Positions 1-7,931 of a stretch of 64,000 nucleotides of DNA are shown one piece after another. Position 1 is the first letter of the stretch. Each line of letters starts with the position of its first letter. Position numbers and translations under genes: made by a program. The stretch is from Bacteroidetes bacterium CG2_30_33_31 (GTDB taxonomy: Bacteria; Bacteroidota; Bacteroidia; Bacteroidales; UBA1556): the NCBI GenBank assembly GCA_001872625.1, contig MNXP01000050.1, positions 62,001 through 126,000 on the forward strand, given 5' to 3'. Below the pieces are notes generated by a model that did not search any database, was not told the origin of the DNA, and was given only the letters and a program-made list of their open reading frames with translations.

Positions 1-235
1 AATATTGATATTCCCGAAATGGCATCTCCCAAAGTTCATTAACTATTGAAATAAATTCAGATAATGAAACTTTACTAATAGCAGACATTGCTTCTTTTTG
101 AAGTTCTCGGCGAAGTGAAGATTTAATACCCAAAAAATCAAACTTATTTTTCATATAAGCCGACATTTCTATTGCCTTTTGGGAAGATTTATTTTTCTCA
201 AAAATTATGCTCAGGTCATGAACTATTTCATTCAT
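1..235 (-). CDS. DNA alkylation repair enzyme, AlkD-like (partial, N-terminus only)
   Basis: This is the first 78 codons of a gene that runs off the left edge. The protein starts MNEIVHDLSIIFEKN and contains YMKNKFDFLGIKSSLRRE and ELWEMPFREYQY, the N-terminal signature of the AlkD-type family (PF08713). These are HEAT-like helical DNA glycosylases that excise positively charged N3/N7-alkylated purines. The catalytic Asp lies beyond the window edge, so activity cannot be judged. The ATG at 235 overlaps the stop of the upstream TPR gene by 8 nt (ATGAATGA), so the genes are probably translationally coupled. The family call is confident from the motif string; the exact substrate is inference. Confidence 0.85.
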   Translation of the reverse strand, partial: MNEIVHDLSIIFEKNKSSQKAIEMSAYMKNKFDFLGIKSSLRRELQKEAMSAISKVSLSEFISIVNELWEMPFREYQY

Positions 236-2591
236 TGGTTTTTTTCTGCAAATTCTTCTTAGCTAACGCCACATTATTTTTTGCCAGTTGGAAATTTGCA
301 TCAATTTTTAATGCTTTTTCACCAGCTATAATTGCCTTTTCCCATTCACCAAGTGCATTATATGCGCAACATATATTGTTGTATGCCAGTGCATTATTTG
401 GCTTGCTTTTAACCAATTCTTCGCAAACCCTAGCACATTCCTGATACATCCCCTCATTATAATAAAGTAAACTCAAATTTATTATTTGATCAGCTGTCAT
501 TCCTTTTATAGAAGTATTTCTTAAGTCGAATCTTTTTTGAGCAGCGGCAATATTATTTTTTAAAAGTTGATTCTCGGGGTCAATTTTTAAAGCCTGATTT
601 CCGTATTTAATTGACTCTGAATATCGACCTAAATTATTTAAAGCGGCAATAAGATTATTATAAGCAATCACATTATCACTATGGCTTTGAATAATTTTCG
701 TGCAAATTTCGACGCATTTTTCAAAATTACCTGAATTATAATAAATCATGCTAAGTTCAATCATTTTTTTAACATCTCCAGAGATAATGGCTTCTTTTTC
801 AAGAGTTTGTGTTTGATTATTTTTATTTATAATCCAATTATTATAATAATTTACAGTGATATCATCGGGAAACATTTTAATGCTTTCTTTAACTAAATCA
901 TTAAGATTATTCAACTGATTATTGTTTAAATATTGCTCCATCAATGCGTAACGGGCAAAAATAAATTGAGGAGCCAAATCCACAACATTTAGGAACTGCC
1001 TAACAGCTTCGTCATTTCTATTTTTATCTCTTAAAAAAATTGCATAAAAGTAATATCCATTATAAGAAAGAGGAGCCAGATTTATTGCCTTTTTGAAATT
1101 CACTTCCGCTTGTGGCAAGCTATCAAGAGCATTTTGAGCGATAGCCATATTTGTAAATAGATAACTATAATAAGGCATTAATTGAGCAGCTTTATAATAA
1201 TAATTTAATGCCTCTTTATATTTTGCTTCAGCCATTAATTGAAGTCCATAATTCATTAAGCCTCTACCATTTTTTGGGCTCTTCTGAGTTACATCGTACC
1301 AAAGATTTTTTCCATTGTCCCACACTTCTACTCGATTCATAACTCCAAAACTATGACCAATAATTATTATTGCCATTAGACTAATTATTAAGTTTTTTAA
1401 CCAGTAGGAATTCATTACCAAATCAAAATACTTGTAAAAGAGTGTAGCTAAAGTCCAAACAACTGCAAAAGCAAGACCCACAAAAGGATACATCATTCTA
1501 TGGTCATTCAATACTTCAGCAAATGGAATTAATGTTGAGGTTGGAGCTAAAGCCAAAAAAAACCATAGAATTCCAAAAGCAATTGGTCTATAAATCTTCT
1601 CTTTAAAAGCTTTGAAAGCAATAAATAACATTGCAACAACAAATGAAATTCCTACAATAAATCGCCAATTAAATACCGATTCAATAAGAGACCAATCTGT
1701 ATCGGCACTGAGATTATATGGAATAAAAAAAGATATAAAATAGTGAAAAACGACAAAAGGTTGTGTTATTAAATATAGCCATCTTGAACTTCCACCAGTA
1801 GTGTAAGTATCAGCTTGCATGTCGATTATAAATATTGTTCCAACAATTGTTATTAATGCAATAATGACAGCTTGGAAAAATAATTCCTTAATATTTATTT
1901 TTTTTGAAATATTCGATTTTGATTTTAAAAGGCTAAAATCAAACTCAAATAACAAGTAATATAAAAGAAGAAGAGGCCCAAACATAGCAGTAGTCAATTT
2001 GGTAAACATGCCCAAAACAAATGGAATAAGAAATATTCCATATTTTCTTTTTTTCGGATAGTAAATAAATATGACAAAGGATGCTAAAACAAAAAATGTG
2101 GAAAGCAAGTCGCTTCGAGAAATAATATAATTTAAAGTTTCAGCATTTACAGCATGAATTCCAAACCAAGCAGTTGCAAATAAAGCTAACCATTTATTCC
2201 AATCGTTTTGTAAGGCACTATCAAAAACTTTGATGACTAAAAGATAAAATAGCCAAAGCATAAACAAATATTCGACAAACATTGAAAAATGATAGGAAAC
2301 AGGATTGAAACCACTACCATTTTTATCAAAAACTGTACTTAACCAATAATCTATTGCAATTGTGGTACTTACAAAAGGTCTATAAAGTTGATTTGCTGGC
2401 AAGGTGCTAAATGTTTCAGCACCATCGACAAAAAATTTGGGTATATTTTTAAGACTTTGTATGTAAATATTGTTTTGAATTGTGTGCCCGTCATCAAACT
2501 CAAAATCATTGTCAAAGTGATTACGATAAGAAAAAATTAATAGAATTAATAATCCTGCCCAAAGACCTAAAAATAATTTTCTATTGTTCAT
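228..2591 (-). CDS. GT-C-like multipass membrane protein with C-terminal TPR repeats
   Basis: A 787-residue protein. An N-terminal membrane half (about residues 5-430) has roughly ten or more hydrophobic segments. The C-terminal half (about 440-780) is built of tetratricopeptide repeats, for example AYNNLIAALNNLGRYSESIK and a near-copy at the end. The first extracytoplasmic loop carries an Asp pair (D33-D34 in FDDGHTIQNN), as in GT-C glycosyltransferases that use polyprenyl-phosphate sugars. The layout resembles TMTC-type proteins, which attach mannose to proteins. I infer a lipid-linked sugar transferase in the inner membrane with a TPR domain for partner binding. Its start overlaps the end of the DUF2461 gene by 11 nt and its stop overlaps the AlkD-like start, so three genes form one operon. 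Acceptor and sugar are unknown. Confidence 0.75.
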   Translation of the reverse strand: MNNRKLFLGLWAGLLILLIFSYRNHFDNDFEFDDGHTIQNNIYIQSLKNIPKFFVDGAETFSTLPANQLYRPFVSTTIAIDYWLSTVFDKNGSGFNPVSYHFSMFVEYLFMLWLFYLLVIKVFDSALQNDWNKWLALFATAWFGIHAVNAETLNYIISRSDLLSTFFVLASFVIFIYYPKKRKYGIFLIPFVLGMFTKLTTAMFGPLLLLYYLLFEFDFSLLKSKSNISKKINIKELFFQAVIIALITIVGTIFIIDMQADTYTTGGSSRWLYLITQPFVVFHYFISFFIPYNLSADTDWSLIESVFNWRFIVGISFVVAMLFIAFKAFKEKIYRPIAFGILWFFLALAPTSTLIPFAEVLNDHRMMYPFVGLAFAVVWTLATLFYKYFDLVMNSYWLKNLIISLMAIIIIGHSFGVMNRVEVWDNGKNLWYDVTQKSPKNGRGLMNYGLQLMAEAKYKEALNYYYKAAQLMPYYSYLFTNMAIAQNALDSLPQAEVNFKKAINLAPLSYNGYYFYAIFLRDKNRNDEAVRQFLNVVDLAPQFIFARYALMEQYLNNNQLNNLNDLVKESIKMFPDDITVNYYNNWIINKNNQTQTLEKEAIISGDVKKMIELSMIYYNSGNFEKCVEICTKIIQSHSDNVIAYNNLIAALNNLGRYSESIKYGNQALKIDPENQLLKNNIAAAQKRFDLRNTSIKGMTADQIINLSLLYYNEGMYQECARVCEELVKSKPNNALAYNNICCAYNALGEWEKAIIAGEKALKIDANFQLAKNNVALAKKNLQKKTNE

Positions 2592-3267
2592 AAATCATAT
2601 CTATTGCATGGTTAATAAATGAATTCATATTTTTCATAGCCTTAAATGTATTTAATATTTCTTCAATAAAATTATCGGCAAGCACTTGATTATCTGTAAA
2701 TTTCTTTGAATAAATATAACTCTTATATTTAACCAAATCAATCTGCGGATGATCTTGAGGAAAACCCTTAGGAGGCCTTTTAAGTTTAATGTCTACCAAG
2801 CCAACAAAATTCTCTTTAAAATCAGCTTCTGATAATATTTCATTAAACTTTTTATGATTAGTCAATATTTCAGTTCTAACAGACTTTAATTCAACAGCTT
2901 CTGGGCAATATATTCCACCAGCCGCCATGCTATTATCTCTCTCAATATGGAAATAGTAACCGGCATATTTACTTTTTCGCCCTCCATTGGTTAATATTGC
3001 ACCAAATTGCTCCTTATATGGCAATTTATCTTTCGAAAATCTCACATCCTTGTAAATTCTAAAAATATAATCTTGTGGTTTTGTGGGTATGAAAGATCTG
3101 TCAAATGTCGAAACCTCATTCATTAAAAATTCTGTAATTTTTTCAAAAGCCAACTTTGCTTCTAAATATTTTGATTTATTTGACTCAAACCAATCTCTGT
3201 TATTAGAAAGGTTCAACAATTTCAAAAAATCCAGGATTAAATTAAGCTCATTTTTAAATGATTTCAT
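2581..3267 (-). CDS. DUF2461 domain-containing protein
   Basis: A 228-residue soluble protein of the DUF2461/TIGR02453 family. It is recognised from NNRDWFESNKSKYLEAK near residues 22-38, RIYKDVRFSKDKLPYKEQFG near 69-88, YAGYYFHIERDNSMAAGGIY and the C-terminal PPKGFPQDHPQIDLVK. Length is normal for the family. No biochemical function is established. It is first in an operon with the GT-C/TPR membrane protein and the AlkD-like gene, with a good -7 element 28-35 nt upstream. Nothing in the sequence links it functionally to its partners. Confidence 0.85.
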   Translation of the reverse strand: MKSFKNELNLILDFLKLLNLSNNRDWFESNKSKYLEAKLAFEKITEFLMNEVSTFDRSFIPTKPQDYIFRIYKDVRFSKDKLPYKEQFGAILTNGGRKSKYAGYYFHIERDNSMAAGGIYCPEAVELKSVRTEILTNHKKFNEILSEADFKENFVGLVDIKLKRPPKGFPQDHPQIDLVKYKSYIYSKKFTDNQVLADNFIEEILNTFKAMKNMNSFINHAIDMIYEQ

Positions 3268-3294
3268 ATAATTTCATTAAAATTCTTGTGAAAG

Positions 3295-3302
3295 CAAATT
3301 TA
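3295..3302 (-). promoter_or_regulatory. -7 promoter element (TAAATTTG) for the DUF2461 operon
   Basis: Exact match to the Bacteroidota TAnnTTTG element on the minus strand, 28 nt upstream of the DUF2461 ATG. With about 35% each of A and T, the six fixed bases occur by chance about once per 1,300 positions per strand. Confidence 0.6.
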
Positions 3303-3340
3303 AAACAATAAATCTTTAGTAAAATGATTAATTATTAATC

Positions 3341-3368
3341 TGTTGTAACAACATTTATTATACTTTTG
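3341..3368 (+). promoter_or_regulatory. Promoter of the ECF sigma factor operon, with inverted repeat
   Basis: Positions 3361-3368 read TACTTTTG, an exact TAnnTTTG -7 element. Just upstream, 3341-3353 is an inverted repeat TGTTG-TAA-CAACA lying near the -33 position, where a regulator or alternative sigma factor could bind. The start site would be near 3374, giving a leader of about 175 nt. The operator role is inference. Confidence 0.5.
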
Positions 3369-3371
3369 AAG

Positions 3372-3437
3372 TCATTCTTTTTGAGAATGAGGTTAAATTG
3401 ATTTAACGATTATTAAGTGATTTGTTAAATAATCGTT
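3372..3437 (+). other. Two hairpins in the leader of the ECF sigma factor gene
   Basis: Hairpin 1 pairs 3372-3378 (TCATTCT) with 3384-3390 around a TTTTG loop. Hairpin 2 pairs 3405-3414 (AACGATTATT) with 3428-3437 around a 13-nt loop. Both lie between the -7 element and the ATG, so they would be in the 5' untranslated RNA. The second is followed by a T-rich stretch and could be an attenuator. Function is inferred from position only. Confidence 0.4.
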
Positions 3438-3548
3438 TTATTATTAAGTATTTAGCCAAATGTACAATAATAATAAGATTTTATTCTCTTTATTAATTTT
3501 ATGAACCAAAGTAAATAATAATAACAATCGTCTAAAGCATAATGTTCA

Positions 3549-4097
3549 ATGAAAAGTGCCAACAAAAGAGATATTGATAAGTTGGTTGATGGTTTAAAGA
3601 GGCAAGATAAAAAGTCTCAGGAAGTTCTTTATAAGAAATATTTTGGTCTTATGATGAGTATTGGAATGCACTATTGCGAAAATTGGGATGATGCCAAGGA
3701 GGTTGTAAATACTGCATTCTTAAAAGTTTTTACTAAAATTGAATATTATACAGGAGTTGGTTCTTTTGAAGGCTGGATGAAGAAGACGATGGTGAATACT
3801 TCTCTGGATTATATTAAATCTAAGAAATTTGATAAAGTTGACATCGATGATATCAATTATTTGAATGAAGAATTATTTGTAGAAAATGAAGCTGCATCTA
3901 ACATTAATTCAGAAGATATTATGAAAATGATTCAAGAACTTCCTAATGCAAGTAAAATTGTTTTTAATATGTATATTATTGAAGGTTATAAACATAAAGA
4001 AATTAGTGAGTTATTAAATATTAGCGAGGGAACTTCCCATTGGCATCTTCAAAATGCGCGTAAGTTATTAATGAATAAGATTAACAATCTATTATAG
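3549..4097 (+). CDS. RNA polymerase ECF-type sigma factor
   Basis: A 182-residue sigma-70 family ECF factor. Sigma region 2 spans about residues 22-92 (LYKKYFGLMMSIGMHYCENW, DDAKEVVNTAFLKVF, FEGWMKKTMVNTSLDYIKSK). Region 4 spans about 120-178 and contains the helix-turn-helix YKHKEISELLNISEGTSHWH. It directs core RNA polymerase to alternative promoters. The next gene, 9 nt downstream, has the look of its membrane-anchored regulator. The leader is long and structured. The inducing signal cannot be read from the sequence. Confidence 0.9.
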   Translation: MKSANKRDIDKLVDGLKRQDKKSQEVLYKKYFGLMMSIGMHYCENWDDAKEVVNTAFLKVFTKIEYYTGVGSFEGWMKKTMVNTSLDYIKSKKFDKVDIDDINYLNEELFVENEAASNINSEDIMKMIQELPNASKIVFNMYIIEGYKHKEISELLNISEGTSHWHLQNARKLLMNKINNLL

Positions 4098-4106
4098 ATT
4101 TAAGAT

Positions 4107-4835
4107 ATGAGTAAATTAAATTTAGATAATCTGTTTAGAACAAAGTTGAATGAAATCAACTACGAATTTAAACCAGAATATTGGGAAGAAATGAAAAATA
4201 AACTTAAGAATGAAGTTGCTGGATCAACTGCTTCAGGAAGTTTTATTGGAAATTTCTTATCAAAATTTTATAAAGTAATTATTGCTTCCATTTCGGCTAT
4301 TATTATCTGCATTTTGTCTTATTTCTATTTTGCTAAAGATAAAAATTCTCAAGGAGTTTTTATTGAAGAAACAAAAATAGAAAACAGCTATCAAATGAAT
4401 AAATCGTCTAATGAAAAAGCCAATTTAAATACTAAGTTTGAAACAAATTTAACAGATAAGACTACAGAATCAGCCAATTTTAATATTAAAAATACCAATA
4501 AAATTGTGATAAATGAAGTTGAATATTTTGACTTTGAAAACTTCAACACGTCTCCTACAATTTTACAATACATTAATTCAATTCATAAGTCAGACATCTA
4601 TAACGAATCTATTAATCCTATAAATATAGACAATATAATTATAGATAATACACCATTTGAAGAAGTTACTGCCAAAAGTTTAAATGATAAAATAATTGAT
4701 GAACAAATTCCAAAAGATGATAGAAACGAATTCAAAAATGATGTGCCGAAAAACATTAAACCTATGGAAAAGCCAGTAAAACAGGTCTTTAAGAAAAAGA
4801 AGAATATCCTTTGGTATCTTGGCATCAAAAAATAA
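4107..4835 (+). CDS. Single-pass membrane protein, putative anti-sigma partner
   Basis: A 242-residue protein. It has a short N-terminal cytoplasmic part (NLDNLFRTKLNEINYEFKPE, then YWEEM), a transmembrane helix at about residues 55-75 and a polar, Asn/Lys-rich outer domain. It ends in a basic tail (FKKKKNILWYLGIKK). The N-terminus resembles the short sigma-binding segment that precedes the membrane helix in many Bacteroidota proteins encoded next to ECF factors. No zinc-binding anti-sigma motif is present. It lies 9 nt behind the ECF gene and is followed by a terminator, so the two form a closed unit. Anti-sigma function is inference from context. Confidence 0.55.
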   Translation: MSKLNLDNLFRTKLNEINYEFKPEYWEEMKNKLKNEVAGSTASGSFIGNFLSKFYKVIIASISAIIICILSYFYFAKDKNSQGVFIEETKIENSYQMNKSSNEKANLNTKFETNLTDKTTESANFNIKNTNKIVINEVEYFDFENFNTSPTILQYINSIHKSDIYNESINPINIDNIIIDNTPFEEVTAKSLNDKIIDEQIPKDDRNEFKNDVPKNIKPMEKPVKQVFKKKKNILWYLGIKK

Positions 4836-4857
4836 CCCTTGATAACTTGTATAAATT

Positions 4858-4892
4858 AAAGCTTATTGCAGTTTTGCGTAAGCTTTTTTTTA
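4858..4892 (+). terminator. Rho-independent terminator after the sigma factor operon
   Basis: Stem AAAGCTTA (4858-4865) pairs with TAAGCTTT (4879-4886), loop 13 nt, followed by a T tract. It lies 22 nt after the stop of the membrane partner. Confidence 0.8.
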
Positions 4893-4957
4893 TTTTTACA
4901 GATTATTTCAATAGAGGACTAAATGCAGATTTATTTTTAAATGAAATTATTGTATTA

Positions 4958-4965
4958 TAAATTTG
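4958..4965 (+). promoter_or_regulatory. -7 promoter element (TAAATTTG) for the acyltransferase gene
   Basis: Exact TAnnTTTG match 58 nt before the ATG at 5024 and downstream of the previous terminator. Confidence 0.6.
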
Positions 4966-5023
4966 AACACATTATTAGATACAATTCCTAAAACATAGTA
5001 TCACCTAAGTTAAAGAAATAAAT

Positions 5024-6325
5024 ATGAATAAATGGTCGTTGGGTTATGCAATTCTTAAATTCTTTATAAAACTTTTGCACGATTGGTTTTATCGCAGAAT
5101 AATTATAATTGGCAAAGAAAATATTCCAAAAAACAAAGCAGTAATTTTTGCTCCAAACCATCAAAATGCTTTGATGGATCCATTGGCAGTAATATTCACT
5201 AACCCACTTCAAACAGTATTTCTTACCAGAGCCGATATTTTTAAATCTTTTTTAATACCAATATTTTCATATTTTAAAATGTTGCCAGTTTATAGAATTA
5301 GAGATGGCGCTGATAGCTTAAAAAATAATGAATTTATATTCAATAAAAGTTCCGAAATTCTTGAACATAAAATGGCCATGGCACTTTTCCCAGAGGCTCT
5401 TCATTTTGGAAAAAGAAGTCTTAGACCTTTAAAAAAAGCAATCCCAAGAATAGTTTTTCTAACGGAGGAAAAAAACAATTTTAATGTGGATATTGAAATA
5501 GTTCCAGTAGGAATTTATTACGATAATTACATTAATACTAATAGCTTACTACAAATAAACTATGGCAAACCAATTAGCATAAAAGATTATAAAGAAAGAT
5601 ATCTGGAAAATCCACAAAAAGCAATGCTTGAATTACGTGATGAGATTTACATCAAAATAAAACCATTAATTATTGACATTGAAGACCTTGAATACTATGA
5701 AATTTACGAGAAATGCAGATATATTTTAAGAAAAAAGACTGCAAAAAAAAATAAGATTCATGCTCCAAACAAAAACTGGTTTAAAATTGATAAAATAACT
5801 ATATTTAAAATTGCCACTTTGGATAAATCAATGAAAGAGGAATTGAAAACTTTACTCGAAAAATTTCAAATTATTTTTGACAAAACTGGATTGAAATCTT
5901 ATGAAATTGCTAAAACCAATTGGATAAAATTTATTTTGAATATCCTCATGCTAATTGCTGGATTGCCAATCTTTATTTTTGCACTAATAAATAATTTTAT
6001 TCCTTATTATTATATTCACAAGTTTCTTAAAGACAAGATTAAAGATCCACAATTTCACTCTTCCATAAAATTTGTAATAGGACTCTTTGTTTTACCCCTT
6101 TTTTATTTCTTATTAAGCTTAATTCCACTAATTATTTTTAGAGATTTCTATTGGGATTATTTTTTTGCTCTTACATTAACAAGCTTAATTTCAATAAAAT
6201 ACAAATTATTATACAATAATACATTAATTCATTTCGCATTGATTAGAGCAAGAATTACAAGGAAAAATGAATATCGTAATTTGATAACGATTTATAATCA
6301 AATCAGCAGAATAGTTTTAGGTTAA
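5024..6325 (+). CDS. Lysophospholipid acyltransferase family protein (PlsC-like)
   Basis: A 433-residue protein. The N-terminal half is a PlsC acyltransferase domain: motif I APNHQNALMDP (H46 and D52), a substrate loop near RIRDG (91-95) and motif III LFPEALHFGKRS (121-132). It would transfer an acyl chain to a lysophospholipid such as 1-acyl-glycerol-3-phosphate at the inner membrane. The C-terminal half adds several hydrophobic helices (about 305-400). Two oddities: the His-Asp spacing is HX5D rather than the textbook HX4D, and the usual FPEG glycine is Ala125. Similar long two-part proteins are common in Bacteroidota. It stands alone between terminators. Confidence 0.8.
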   Translation: MNKWSLGYAILKFFIKLLHDWFYRRIIIIGKENIPKNKAVIFAPNHQNALMDPLAVIFTNPLQTVFLTRADIFKSFLIPIFSYFKMLPVYRIRDGADSLKNNEFIFNKSSEILEHKMAMALFPEALHFGKRSLRPLKKAIPRIVFLTEEKNNFNVDIEIVPVGIYYDNYINTNSLLQINYGKPISIKDYKERYLENPQKAMLELRDEIYIKIKPLIIDIEDLEYYEIYEKCRYILRKKTAKKNKIHAPNKNWFKIDKITIFKIATLDKSMKEELKTLLEKFQIIFDKTGLKSYEIAKTNWIKFILNILMLIAGLPIFIFALINNFIPYYYIHKFLKDKIKDPQFHSSIKFVIGLFVLPLFYFLLSLIPLIIFRDFYWDYFFALTLTSLISIKYKLLYNNTLIHFALIRARITRKNEYRNLITIYNQISRIVLG

Positions 6326-6352
6326 AATTATAATTTGAAATCTTAAAAAAGC

Positions 6353-6380
6353 AAAAAACTCGACTTAAGTCGAGTTTTTT
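6353..6380. terminator. Bidirectional terminator between the acyltransferase and the tRNA
   Basis: A perfect 14-bp inverted repeat, AAAAAACTCGACTT (6353-6366) followed directly by its complement (6367-6380). A/T tracts on both sides serve the plus-strand acyltransferase and the minus-strand tRNA. Confidence 0.85.
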
Positions 6381-6381
6381 G

Positions 6382-6455
6382 TGGGCCCACCTGGGTTCGA
6401 ACCAGGGACCAATTGATTATGAGTCAACTACTCTAACCAGCTGAGCTATAGGCCC
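6382..6455 (-). tRNA. tRNA with CAT anticodon (Ile2 or elongator Met)
   Basis: A 74-nt cloverleaf. Acceptor GGGCCTA pairs with TGGGCCC (one T-G pair), the D arm is AGCTCAGCTGGTTAGAG, the anticodon loop CTCATAA lies on the stem TTGA/TCAA, and the T arm is CCTGG-TTCGAAC-CCAGG. The gene ends at the discriminator A with no encoded CCA. Anticodon CAT is read as AUG in tRNA-Met, or as AUA in tRNA-Ile2 after TilS makes lysidine. The acceptor, D arm and TTGGTC variable region look closer to tRNA-Ile2 by memory, but the sequence alone does not settle it. It is not initiator Met, because the first acceptor pair (G-C) is matched. Confidence 0.9.
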
Positions 6456-6500
6456 AAAACGTTTTTATAACGTTTATCTACTTTATGTAAAACAGATGTG

Positions 6501-6508
6501 CAAAAATA
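6501..6508 (-). promoter_or_regulatory. -7 promoter element (TATTTTTG) for the tRNA gene
   Basis: Exact TAnnTTTG on the minus strand, 46 nt upstream of the tRNA 5' end. Confidence 0.55.
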
Positions 6509-6588
6509 ATTAATTGTTTCTATTTCACAACACCTTTTTACATATTTTTGAATTGAATAAATTTATTATCTAACACACTGATATAATA

Positions 6589-7230
6589 ATGATTAAAAAT
6601 ATTATATTTGACCTTGGAGGCGTAATTTTAAATATCGATTACAATAAAACCTCCGAAGCTTTCAGAGATTTAGGCTTAATTGACTTTGATAATTTATACT
6701 CACAATCTGAGCAGTCACATCTTTTTGACAAATTTGAAAAAGGCTTGATTTCAGAGAATGATTTTAGAGAAAATATTAGAATTTTTTCAAAAATTAATCT
6801 TACCGATTTTCAAATAGATTCAGCCTGGAATGCAATGTTACTTGATCTGCCAGCAGAAAGAATTCAAATATTAATGACTGCAAAAAAAAATTACCGCACA
6901 TTTCTACTCAGCAATACTAATATTATTCATCTAAGATCATATACAGAAAATCTTTATAAAAAGCATAATATCAAATCTTTATCTGAATTATTTGAAAAAG
7001 AATTCTTTTCTCATGAAATACACCTTAGAAAACCAGATATTGAATCTTTCAATTACCTAATAAAATCTGCTGATATTGATAGAAAGGAAACCTTATTCAT
7101 TGATGATTCAATTCAGCATATTGAAGGAGCAAAAATCGCCCAATTGCATACTTTTTTTATCGATAAAAATAGAAATCTTGATTTATCAAATCTTTTTGAG
7201 AACGGCAAATTGAAATCAATTTATGAATGA
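6589..7230 (+). CDS. HAD-superfamily hydrolase (subfamily IA)
   Basis: A 213-residue haloacid dehalogenase-type phosphatase. Motif I is IIFDLGGVILNID (D8 nucleophile; the usual second Asp is Gly10), motif II FLLSNTN, motif III LRKPD with the Lys, and motif IV FIDDS. The DLGGV form with a helical cap resembles YihX-type sugar-phosphate phosphatases. The missing Asp at the DxD acid/base position also occurs in that subgroup, so activity is likely but the substrate is unknown. Its stop overlaps the next start by 4 nt (ATGA), coupling it to the SpoU methyltransferase. Confidence 0.85.
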   Translation: MIKNIIFDLGGVILNIDYNKTSEAFRDLGLIDFDNLYSQSEQSHLFDKFEKGLISENDFRENIRIFSKINLTDFQIDSAWNAMLLDLPAERIQILMTAKKNYRTFLLSNTNIIHLRSYTENLYKKHNIKSLSELFEKEFFSHEIHLRKPDIESFNYLIKSADIDRKETLFIDDSIQHIEGAKIAQLHTFFIDKNRNLDLSNLFENGKLKSIYE

Positions 7231-7769
7231 TGGCAAATGTTACTGTAAAAGCTGAAGATTTCTTTTCAAGAAACTATGGCACAGATTTTTATAAAAAAAT
7301 AGCAAGGCCAATTATTGTTGCTATTAATTTAAAAAGTCCTTCTAATATCGGTGGAATAATTAGACTTGCTGATAATATTGGCTGCATAAAAGTAATTTTT
7401 ATTGGTGATAAATCCCAATTCAAACAAAGTAAAATTAAAAAATCATCAACAACAGCCTTCAATAAAATCTCATGGGAATTTTGTAAATCTGATGAATGGC
7501 TTGAAAAAATTCCAATAGAATATCAAATTATCGCTGTAGAAACTGCCAGCAATTCTAAAAATTTATATTCAACAATTTTCCCTGAAAAAGTAGCTTTTGT
7601 ATTTGGAAACGAAAATTATGGACTTGACCAAGAAAATTTAAGTCTTTGTCATTCATCAATTTATATTCCCATTCCAGGCTCAACATTATCGTTAAATGTT
7701 GTTCAATCAACTTCAATAGTTTTGTTTGAATGGTTCAGGCAGATGTCGAATCTACATTCTCTTCATTAA
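7227..7769 (+). CDS. SpoU/TrmH-family RNA 2'-O-methyltransferase
   Basis: A 180-residue SPOUT-class enzyme with the three SpoU motifs: LKSPSNIGGIIRLADNIGC (motif 1), FVFGNENYGLD (motif 2) and IPIPGSTLSLNVVQSTSIVL (motif 3). It transfers methyl from S-adenosylmethionine to a ribose 2'-OH in tRNA or rRNA. It lacks the extra N-terminal RNA-binding domain of the longer RlmB group. The target position cannot be told. The 3' end overlaps the convergent small gene by 35 nt. Confidence 0.85.
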   Translation: MMANVTVKAEDFFSRNYGTDFYKKIARPIIVAINLKSPSNIGGIIRLADNIGCIKVIFIGDKSQFKQSKIKKSSTTAFNKISWEFCKSDEWLEKIPIEYQIIAVETASNSKNLYSTIFPEKVAFVFGNENYGLDQENLSLCHSSIYIPIPGSTLSLNVVQSTSIVLFEWFRQMSNLHSLH

Positions 7770-7929
7770 TCAAAGGTTCTGTTTTATCTCGTCCAGCATT
7801 TTTCAACGCATTCTGAATTATGTATTCAATTTGACCATTTGCAGACCTAAATTCATCGGCAGCCCACCGCTCTATCTTAACATAAGTTTGGTAGTTGATT
7901 CTAAGTACGAATGATTTCTTTTTTGCCAT
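7735..7929 (-). CDS. Small ribbon-helix-helix (Arc-like) protein
   Basis: A 64-residue protein starting MAKKKSFVLRINYQTYVKIE, followed by RWAADEFRSANGQIEYIIQN. This is the Arc/MetJ ribbon-helix-helix pattern: a basic beta strand (SFVLRI), then two helices. A short acidic tail follows. Such proteins bind DNA as dimers. It is the last gene of an operon with a PH-like membrane protein (2 nt upstream) and an SPFH protein, so it may autoregulate that operon or respond to membrane state. No toxin partner is visible, so an antitoxin role is not supported. Confidence 0.7.
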   Translation of the reverse strand: MAKKKSFVLRINYQTYVKIERWAADEFRSANGQIEYIIQNALKNAGRDKTEPLINEENVDSTSA

Positions 7930-7931
7930 AA

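Noticed and set aside
172..444. Plus-strand open frame of 90 codons in the first kilobase
   Set aside because: It lies antisense to the TPR and AlkD-like genes, has no family motif and is a frame shadow.
6382..6455. Initiator tRNA-Met
   Set aside because: The first acceptor pair is a matched G-C and the anticodon stem lacks the three G-C pairs of an initiator.
7735..7929. Antitoxin gene
   Set aside because: RHH proteins are often antitoxins, but no toxin ORF lies next to it and it is in an SPFH operon.
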